Assembly: GCA_963575745.1 (NCBI GenBank)
Contig: CAUYUJ010014340.1
Location: 167,501 to 231,500 of the forward strand
Source: Prorocentrum cordatum
Taxonomy: Eukaryota; Sar; Dinophyceae; Prorocentrales; Prorocentraceae
Direction: 5' to 3'
DNA: 64,000 nt
The notes beneath the pieces are model-generated. The model saw only the letters and a list, made by a program, of their open reading frames with translations. It had not been told where the DNA came from and did not search any database. Both the position numbers and the translations under genes were made by a program. Below, in pieces: positions 52,057 through 60,800 of this stretch; position 1 is the stretch's first letter, and the number at the start of each line of letters is the position of its first letter.

Positions 52057-53640
52057 GAGTATAGATTTTAGCAGGGCCATGCTGCATCCAAGTCGTATGA
52101 TAGGCATCGAGAACAGTATGCATAGCTTTATCAGGAATCTCTGTGCCAGCTGCCCAGCGAATACAACGGTCGATGATGTGAAAAACAATATGTTCCTGTT
52201 TATAAAAGAAAAGATCACATTCGACTTCCTCGTTGAAACGTCCTGGCAGTGACACAGAAGGCATCACCGTGTTGCCTGGTTTGTCCCAGGCTCGACATTC
52301 TCTACACGAGTCACAAATGCCTTTGATCAGACTCAAACGGGTTTCACCCAGACCAACCTTGGTTAGAATCATCCGCATTTTTGGCTCCTTGGCATGAAAC
52401 CATCTCAGGTGGAGTTTGCGGAGTTCTCGCTGCACTACAGCTGGGTCGAAGCTGCGCAGGTTTTGGAGGCTGAGCTGAACGTCGAAGCGAGTCCAATCAG
52501 GGAGCCTTGGCCTTGGCCTCGGCTCTGCTTGAGGCTGCGGCGGTGGTGGAGGATCTCCTCCCTCCATGCGTCCGCGCCTTGCTGCAACTTGTGGCAGTCT
52601 ACGGTGATCGTCAGAGCTGCCAGCACCACTGTTGCCACCATTAGCCCCGTCAGCTCTGGTGATGTCATGGCTGCTGGCGCCTGCGGTTGGATCGCCCTCA
52701 CCAGGCCGTGGCGGCCGAGGCGCGCGTATGCGCGCTCTTGCGGCCGGCGCCGCTTTTGCGGCTGGCGCCGCTTCTGCGGCTGGAGCCGCTTCCGCGGCTG
52801 GCGCCGCAGGAGCGGCTTGCCCCGCCGGGCGCGGCTGGCCAAAGTTATCTGGCAGCTTCCATTTTTCGGCGAATCTGCATTGGCCAGATATCTTGGTGTG
52901 GTGAGGATTGCTCTTCTGATATTCCTTCTTACAGCTTGGACAGTCCCAGTAATACGGTTCAACATCATACCACCGACACATCTTCGGATCCCTACTGTGC
53001 TTTGGTGATTGCTTGTAGTTGTTGTCCACACAGCCAGGGCACCCAAGACCGCCAGGTGGTGGTCGCCAGATTTCTCCGTTTGGGTGTCTCCGGATTGTTG
53101 GGTCGTCCAAGTCGTAGCCAGCACTGTTTGTTACGAACGCATAGCTGCGTTCACGATTCGCGAATGGATCGCGACCGTAAGCAAACAGGTCTTTGGCGAT
53201 TTGCACCGCATCAACGATCAGTGACTGCATTCTGTAGGTATACTGTGCCGCCCTTGCTAGCTCTTTGTTACAAGCATTGGCGTGCACATGATTTCCTGGA
53301 CAACGCTTGCCTCTGAAAGGTGCCAACAACTCTTCTTTATTTGCCATTATCTGTGTTGGCTTGCGGATGTATTGTCCAAATGAATCTTTGAGACCAGTCG
53401 TGCACTGATCAATGATTGTTTGGCAAGTGACCTTGCGTTGTGCCAGTTCCTTCCATGGCTGGATCTCATCCACCCACGTGCCCATTGGTTGTTCCCTGAG
53501 AAAGAAACGTCTTAGGTCGTCTTGTAATAGAGCGACTGTTCCACAGAACGTGATATGAGGCAGGTCCTCTTTGTGGTGTTTAAGCCACGTATCATGATTG
53601 ACCTGTGCATTGAAATAGGAAGGGAAGTCCAGTAGTTCTG
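52037..53640 (-). CDS. Large element: end of methyltransferase-like region, spacer, integrase start
   Basis: It opens with SYFNAQVNHDTWLKHHKEDLP and RFFLREQPMGTWVDEIQPW, the continuation of the methyltransferase-like region. A Cys/His cluster follows (KPTQIMANKEELLAPFRGKR, then CPGNHVHANAC; later CPGCVDN and WDCPSCKKEY), then an Ala/Pro linker made of four consecutive hairpin copies (52740-52807). Next are the integrase zinc-binding His/Cys (LHLRWFHAKEPKMRM, CDSCRECRAW) and the first catalytic Asp (EVECDLFFY, codon 52216-52214). The frame stops at TGA after IYTPMGKEH, next to the second Asp in another frame. An indel of one base near 52056 explains the break. Confidence 0.82.
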
Positions 53641-55268
53641 CAGCTTGGCTGCAGAATCGTGATCTTGACAAAGCAAGTCTTGAGGTAGTGGAGGACTGCT
53701 CTTTGTACTTCCGAGTTTCCAAGGTCAACCATAGATATCTTGTCAAGGTTCCCGCCTGACGAGAGTCCCCTCTTGAAGGCTAATATGGATATACCACCCT
53801 TGCCCCCACATAATTCAAGCATGTCCACTTGATTGTTTCTGCCGTAGCATAACGACTGGACTATCGAGAAGACATCAGCATGTGAGTCAGCGGGTTGCCC
53901 CGCCGGTAACATCATGAAGATGTCCTCTGATTCGCTGTCCGAGTCCGAGTCGTCAAGAGGAACGTCGTTGAAATATGTGGAGCAGTCAAGCCCTTTGAGG
54001 TCCTCTCCACAGTCGTCGTTACCGTCTTCCACTTTCTTCGGGACTTTCTTCGGTTTGATGCCGGCTTCTTTGTCAGCTTTCTGCTTTTCTTTCTGTTTTA
54101 TCCTGGCATCAGTGGGCAACGCAGTTTCCGCGGAGAGATCCGCTGCGGAGGAATCCGCTGTAAAATCAGGAAATGGCGGAATTTCAGGAAGGTTGTTGGT
54201 GGGTCGCGTTTGGCAACGCTCAATCGAAGGGGGAGGAGATCGATCGTCGTCGACGATCGTCACACGCTTTGGGCGTGGCCTTCGCGACTCACCATTGCCA
54301 TGAAGAACTGGAGCCGGAGGCTCCCAGTATAGCCGAGTACTGATGTTTGTAACCCCATCAGGTAATGGAGCTACATAGTTGTACCCAGTTGGCTGATCCT
54401 GGATTCTAATGTCTTGAACGATCTTGTTCGTGTCCAGGTCGGTCGTGACCCTACGAACCACATGGTCCCATTGAGGGCCCTTTTGTGGACATTGAACGTA
54501 GTGTCTGACCTTTTTGTCAACGCGTGTACACACACTGAGGTGTACCGCACTCCGCTCATTCCTGATCATGTTGGCTTTATCGAGTTGATCAAGGAAGCGT
54601 GCAATAATAATAGCCAAAGTTTTATACCGAAACTCGGCACGTTGCTGATCTTGGCCATACCAATCCAAATCATGCTCCTTGTGTGATCCACAAGTACATT
54701 TCCATAAGTTTATCGGTATATGAGGACAAGATGTAGCAACTTGTATATAAGAACCACTGGGATATTTACTGGATCGGTCAAACTTAATACCGAAATGACA
54801 GAGTCTGATTCGTATAACGCTTAGCTTCAAATCTTCGATAACATCTTTGATCGGACCCTGTTTCCAGAAATACCCGGGTGGCCCCAGGATAACTATCTGC
54901 ATTCTCAGAGCACGCGCTTTGATCAGGAGATTTTGTATACGTTGATAATGTGGTCCCGCCCTCTTTCCTGGAGTACGCACGTACCAATCAGAGGGTGTGG
55001 CCACCCACAACATATTGTAGTCTCCTGCCAACAAATTTCCCAAATACTGTGTTCCAGTTGAAGTCATTACCTCATTATGGGTAATCCGGTCGCATATATA
55101 TCCACGGGTTCGGAGTTCAGCGCAAGCTGTGCGAATATCTTCGATGACGAGGCATTTTGAATGATATTTTTCTTCTCGGGCCTCAGCGCGGCCAACGTAT
55201 GTCGCGAGGAGGCCGGTATTCGGCTTCTCTTCGCAAGCGAGCGCCGCCGGCGCGCCCGCCTGCCCCCG
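53592..55268 (-). CDS. Large element: methyltransferase-like region, N-terminal part
   Basis: The frame is continuous with the protease ORF except for one TGA (55271-55269). The first ATG (55067) reads MTSTGTQYLGNLLAGDYNML. Two blocks stand out: LWVATPSDWYVRTPGKRAGP with VILGPPGYFWK, and DMLELCGGKGGIS with MVDLGNSEVQRAVLHYL and TILQPSCRTTGL. The second looks like a Rossmann methyltransferase: Gly-rich motif I, acidic end of strand 2, and a Pro-Ser-Cys where cytosine-C5 enzymes have Pro-Cys. Related regions sit before integrase in other dinoflagellate copia elements as far as I recall. No enzymatic function is proven. The frame changes at about 53630. Confidence 0.6.
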   Translation of the reverse strand, partial: RGQAGAPAALACEEKPNTGLLATYVGRAEAREEKYHSKCLVIEDIRTACAELRTRGYICDRITHNEVMTSTGTQYLGNLLAGDYNMLWVATPSDWYVRTPGKRAGPHYQRIQNLLIKARALRMQIVILGPPGYFWKQGPIKDVIEDLKLSVIRIRLCHFGIKFDRSSKYPSGSYIQVATSCPHIPINLWKCTCGSHKEHDLDWYGQDQQRAEFRYKTLAIIIARFLDQLDKANMIRNERSAVHLSVCTRVDKKVRHYVQCPQKGPQWDHVVRRVTTDLDTNKIVQDIRIQDQPTGYNYVAPLPDGVTNISTRLYWEPPAPVLHGNGESRRPRPKRVTIVDDDRSPPPSIERCQTRPTNNLPEIPPFPDFTADSSAADLSAETALPTDARIKQKEKQKADKEAGIKPKKVPKKVEDGNDDCGEDLKGLDCSTYFNDVPLDDSDSDSESEDIFMMLPAGQPADSHADVFSIVQSLCYGRNNQVDMLELCGGKGGISILAFKRGLSSGGNLDKISMVDLGNSEVQRAVLHYLKTCFVKITILQPSCRTTGLPFLFQCTGQS

Positions 55269-55271
55269 TCA
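55269..55271 (-). promoter_or_regulatory. In-frame UGA-C stop, candidate readthrough site
   Basis: CTC TGA CGG lies between the protease ORF and the downstream ORF in the same frame. UGA followed by CGG is one of the known leaky stop contexts in plant-virus readthrough. Very GC-rich, self-complementary sequence (GGCGGGCGCGCCGGCGGCGC) follows within 20 nt, and a hairpin copy (55301-55288) lies just upstream. It could instead be a nonsense mutation. Confidence 0.45.
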
Positions 55272-57868
55272 GAGGGGCATGCTGTTAGCGGATGGCTCCG
55301 CAGGAGTCACTGGTGCGGCTACGCTCACAGTCTCCACGCGGGTTGGCCCCGCAGAGTCCGACGAACCTCCGCCCGTGCAGCTTGGTGGTGGTGGCGGTGT
55401 CGCGGGTGACCCCGCTTGGTTCTCAGGCGTCCACTTATTCACCGCCTCCTGGACTGCCCAGAATATCTTAGACTTCAGGGCATCCTTCATGTGTGGCCAG
55501 GTCCCTTCAGGACACTGTTGGCCTTCCCACCAGCTGTTCAGCGTCCTGTCCACGATCGCACGGGTCGTGTCTTCCAGGAGCTGCTTGTCGAGATACGGCT
55601 CGACAATGTACGCATCAGTCGTAACGGTCAGGGACTGTCCCATTGCGGGTTGCCCCGCTGTGGTCTCGGCGGGTGGCCCCGCACTAACCCCGGCGGGTGA
55701 CCCCGCATTGACGGAGTCCTCGTCGTTCTCCGTCTCGGTGTAGCCATCACGACTACTGCGGATTGTAAAGGTGTTCGTGACCGTCTGGCTTTTAGCCCCG
55801 TCATACAACCCGCATGGAATGGCTAGATGTCCTGAGGGGGTTTTCTTCGCCCTCAGGACCTTGGCGCCCTTCCCCAGCTTAAGAGTATAATCTCCGCTGG
55901 GGAAGATAACCTTCTGGAAGCCTGGCTTCAGCACGATGATTGTGTCACGTGCTTCCATGGCGCCCAGGCCCCAGATGGCTGGGAGGTTTGCACCTGAGCC
56001 CTCTGCGATGTTGGAAGCATACTCCTCGATGCGGGGGCTTGCCTCATTGGCGTATTGCACCCCGATCTTGAAGTTGCCCATTTTCCGACAGATCGCAGCA
56101 CCCTCACCGACACCGTTGATGTAGAGGGTTTTGCTCAGTGTGCATATGGCCGGTCTGTGATTGTACCTGGCCATAACCTCCTGGAAGGTTCGTGCTGTAT
56201 TAGCTCCGATGATGTTCACGTTGGAGCCAATGTCTAGCATGAACGATATGCAGGGCATTCCGTCTTCGTCGGGGAAGAATGTCCCTGTCCGCGCCGCCAG
56301 AGCCATCGTACCATGGTCATCAGTATGGTACGTAATCTGTGAACCGAGCGTGCCTTTCAGTAGGCGTTGTTCCAGCACCCACTGGCTCATTGTTAGCTCG
56401 GTGCACCATATTTGCTCATATTGGCGGCGCTCCTCCACGGTAATTGGTTCCTGTTCAAGAACCCAATAATTCGCAGAGAGTGTGGAGGTCCACTCACCTC
56501 CTGGCGGAAGCGTATCCGTGACGTCACGTGTGTAGGTCAGCCCTTCCGTGTTGATCATGAAGGTATTGTGGAATTGGGCTGCCTCCGCGCTTTCAGCACT
56601 GGCCCGGCTTCTAGCGCTTACCGGGCTCTCTACACGTGAGGTTCTGGATCCGCCTCCGCTCCTGCCACTCCGCCTAATATTGGCCTCCATTGCCCTCAGA
56701 AATCCCGGATTCGGAGGTCCATTTGCGGGTGACCCCGCTTTGGCGGCAGGAGCCGCTTCGGCGGGTGGCCCCGCTTTGGCGGCGGGAGTCGCTTCGGCGG
56801 GTGGCCCCGCTGCTGGGGGCCCCTGTGCTCGAAGCGTAGACAGGATCGGCATCTGGATGCCTTGCTCTGGCGCTGGCCAGGGGTGTGTCTGTGCAGCTGG
56901 GGCACGTGCGGATGGCTCCGCCGAGGCGGCTCGAGCCTCTAGTGCCTCCACTGCTTCCCGCAGCCGACGCAGTTCCCGAGCATCCACCACGTATCTTTCC
57001 TGCTGGCGCGCCTGTTCCGACTCAGCGTCGCGCTGTCCAGCATACGGGAAATGTGCTGTGATTATGCCCGGCCCACGACATACAGCGCAGGGTGCCTCGT
57101 TTGGCGCACCTGGCCGCTGATTGCGGACGTGCTGCTGTGCAACACGATCCCAGCATATATCGTGGAAGAAGTGCCCGCACGCCAGTCTCCACACCGTGGT
57201 GCCCATCTCGTAGGGGTCCATACAGATTGGGCACTGTGTGAAGTTGTAGTCTGAAATGACTGGAGTAGGCACGTCGGGGCGAGTCCGAGCCTGACGCTCG
57301 AAAGTAGTTTCGCCCTCCCGATATGGCGTCGGTGGCGGCAGTCTATCTGTCCGTTCAGCGGGTGGCCCCGCGTCTGCGGGTGTCCCCGCTTGGTTTTCAC
57401 GCTCGATCCTTCTCTGGATCGCGCGCTGTTGGCGCAGCCTAGCGTTGTCCCGAGCCTGCTGCCTAGATGCCAGTATCGCTTGCTGCGTGTTGTGCACGTC
57501 GCGGATGTAGTCTGGCATGCTGCCCAGAGCGGCTGGCACCGCGAGACCAGCTGGCTGAACTACGGTCTCGGGGTCCGTCGGCGTGGGCATGTAGGCGTAG
57601 TGCGGCATAGACTGCGCATCGACTGCTCGTGTAAACTGCAAACGAAACATCTCATTGGCCAGATTCCGAGTGTATTCGTTCGCAGGTGGCCCCGCAATCA
57701 TAGGAGTGTTATTCATCTGCGCGTAGTACTCCGGGTACATCGGCGCGTCCATGGCCTGTGCCTCTGCTGGTCCATGATTGTCCCATCCATATATTGGGTG
57801 TGATGCTATTCCTGGAATAAACACCTGTCGATATGGATTCGTGGGATCAGCATTTGGAGCATCTCAGA
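55272..57868 (-). CDS. Large element: RING-H2 finger and retropepsin-like ORF
   Basis: From the GTG at 57824 the frame gives 851 residues; it is open back to about 57868. Residues 198-249 form a RING-H2 finger: CPIC, then C-x-H-xx-H-xx-C, 21 residues, then CAVC. Residues about 525-545 read FMLDIGSNVNIIG, a retropepsin-type active site with Asp-Ile-Gly in place of the usual Asp-Thr/Ser-Gly. A second strand (ATICGLGAMEA-like context and VIFPSGDYTLKLG) follows. Many AGPPA/AGSPA segments are hairpin copies. RING fingers commonly act as E3 ubiquitin ligases; this is unusual in a retrotransposon. The ORF overlaps the Gag frame by 62 nt in the -1 phase. Confidence 0.8.
57078..57233 (-). other. RING-H2 zinc finger domain
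   Basis: Cys198-x2-Cys201, 14 residues, Cys-x-His-x2-His-x2-Cys, 21 residues, Cys-x2-Cys249 (numbered from GTG 57824). All eight ligands are present, with LACGHFFHDICW at the centre. This cross-brace order is the RING-H2 class. Confidence 0.88.
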
Positions 57869-60800
57869 AGTCCAGCTCCAGAGAGGCCGAAAGTCGCCAT
57901 GATTCGTAACATCTATGTTGCGGTTCCGCAACAGGCTGGGCACTCTATCAGCTTGTTGCTGCAAAAAGGTAGCCTGTGCTCTCAAGTTGGCTGCCCGACG
58001 TTCGTAGTCTGAACCTTGTTGTCCGTCAGCGGGTGGCCCCGCATGTGCGGATGACTCCGCAGGCGTTCGCTCGGCGGGTGACCCCGCAGCCACTCCTCCT
58101 TCACTGCCCCTCGGAGTGCCAAAGGGAGTGGTTGCCTGGAGTGCCGCTGCGAGCGCCGGATTCCCGCGAATCGCCTGGAGTCTTTGCCACAAGCTGTTTT
58201 CGCTCGTTTCAGACGGCGGAGTCCGAAACGGCGAGCCACCATCTGAGCCGCCCATAGGAGCAAACCTCGCAACTCCAGCTTGCTGTGGAGGGCGTTGTGG
58301 TTGTGGTCCTAGGACGCCTGGTGGCCCCGCAGGAGGGCGCAGGTTCCTCTGCTGCGCGTCTTGGATACCTGCATGCACCGCCCACGGGTCAGCACGGTAT
58401 AGCTGATCGGTCAGTCCAGAAACGTCGGCTGATGTCAAATGGCTGTTGAGAGCGTGGACCCAGGACTGCTGGTCCGGCCTCCAAGGAGATGCTACCGTCG
58501 CCACCGGTGTGACTACTTGCTGCCATGAACCGTCCGAGGTGCCTACCGCGGGTGTCCCCGCTCCTGCGGGTGGCCCCGCCTCAGGCATGACCTCGTCCTC
58601 CTGGGCATTCATCATGAGGACTGTCTGTGTGTCGTACGGTCGTGGAGCAACATCTTGCTCGGTCATGACCAAATTGAATGGACGACCGTCCGTCTTAGCC
58701 CAGCCCTTGAGGTACATGGCGTGGTCTTCCATTACCGCCACAGTTCTGTCACACATTTTAAGTGGCAGATAGTCATCAGTGCGAATCCTGTCCGCGGGTT
58801 GGCCCCGCCTCCGCGACTTGTCATAGAACAGCGGATTGCTCCAGGCTTCGCCGACCCGATATTTCGCAATGCTCACTATCTGGAGGATATGATCGGGCGG
58901 TATACGTCCGTCGTGGCCCCGTGTCATGACTATGTCATTTGCTGATCTCCATAGAGAGAAGCCACTGGACAGCATCTTGTTGATGCTGCAGAATATGAGC
59001 ACCTCCGAGTCAGGACGGATGCCCGATTGAATCCTCGGGTCGCCCGGGAGGTAGGGGCAGCCATGCACAAATTGGCGCCCCCCCTTCCTCTTCGGGTTGT
59101 CCTGTGCGAGGCATGAAAGGCCATTAGCAAGAATGTCCTTGACATACTCCCACTGTGTCCCGTGGATGAAATATACTGGGTCGTCTGGTTCTTTCATCCA
59201 TGTTGTGATCGGCTTGTACAGCGACTCGGGACAGTGGATGCCTGGACTGCTGTGGCCGTTCGTGGCTCTGATGAAGTACTGTGGCCTGCGTGCCGTTGGT
59301 CGAAACCTGGGAGGCAGCAGCATGCTGTCATCAACGCACTTCATCTGGAGCCTGCCCTTCTGCATGCCGTGATGGTCAATCATCTCACAGCAGTTTAGCA
59401 GCACCCAATACACGAATGACGCGTGGGGCCTGCCTTTGATCAGCACCTCGTGCATTTCACGATAGTACTTATACTGATCATTTTCAGTCCAGTTTGTCAG
59501 CAGATCGTCAACGACAACCCAGCCATCGTATGGATCAAAAGTGCTGACCTTTTCGAAGTATCGGTTATGTTTGTCCTTATAATATGGACTGTGGCGTAGA
59601 GCCGTTGAAAACCACATCGACACCTTGGTCATCTGCTCTTTACTCGGCAAGGTTGGATCCATGCCGTTCTGTGTCATGACCTTCAGGAGTGCTTCTTTAT
59701 GCTGCGCAGCGCGTAGTGGCGGCCTGTCTCGCAGCATGTTTCCCACGGTCTGTTGTTCACGTTCCCAGTCGTTGTGGCACTTGAAATTACGACGAACCGG
59801 ACAATTAATGACTTCGTATCGGTCCGTATCGTCTGGAGTGACTCGTGGGTTTATGGTGCGCTTCGGGCCCTTGCCGACAATGCCTTGCCAGTATTCGATG
59901 GCTCCCAAAGGGATGTTCCTGAGAACAGACATTATTGGCTGCCCTTGTGCGGGTGGCCCCGCTAGTGCAGCCGGCGGCGCTTTAGCGGGTGGCCCCGCTA
60001 ATGCAGCTGGCGCCGCTTTAACGGGTGGCCCTCCAGAACCTGCGGCTGACGAGGCAGCTCCTGCGGATGACTCCGCGCCAGGGTTAGGGTGACCTTTGTC
60101 AGCAGCTGCATCATCGGTTAGTTTCTGTTGGTCGCCAAACTCTTTGAGGACTCTGAAGCGTTCTTCTCTTGAGAGAGTGCCTTCTGCGGGTGTCCCCGCT
60201 GCTACGGCTGGCGCCGCTTTAGCGGGTGGCCCCGCAGAGCCCTTGTCCTCCTTAGCCTTGGCGGCCGCTTCTGCCCGCACCGACCTCATCCCAGCTTCGG
60301 GCTTTGGTTGCGCTTTCATTCGTGCCGAACCTGGTCGTGGTGCAAGGCGCGGCTGATGCAGAGTTGGAGTCCAATCACCTCGGAAAGCTGCCTTAGGCTT
60401 GTCGCGAGCTTCGTCCTTGACATCGCCTTGGGCCACCGGCGGCATCGGGGTCGATGGTCCAGCAAAAGCCTTCTTCCTCTCTGTCACGGACAGACCAGGA
60501 GGATCTGCCGGCTCAGGGTCGTCCGTCTTGGCGATCCCTCTGACCTTCGCCCGCCCCTGTGTGCCTTCGGGGCTCTTGGACGGGTGCCTTTTCGCAGGAG
60601 TCGGTGAAGACGAGGAGTCGGCTTTAGGTCTTGGCGGTGGTCTGCTGCTCTTGCCTGGTCGTGGACCAGGAGGGTCTCTAGGAGGGCCTTCTGGCTGGCC
60701 ATGATCATGGATGACCTGCCTCATCTGGTCGATGTCGGCAGTACCCTTTATGGCCAGCTTGTACTTGCCATTCTCATGGCGGTAGAGTACCCTCGTGCAG

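Noticed and set aside
57806-57868. Canonical -1 slippery heptamer
   Set aside because: No X-XXY-YYZ site in the Gag phase within the only shared open stretch; T-TTA-TTC allows only one of the two tRNA slips.
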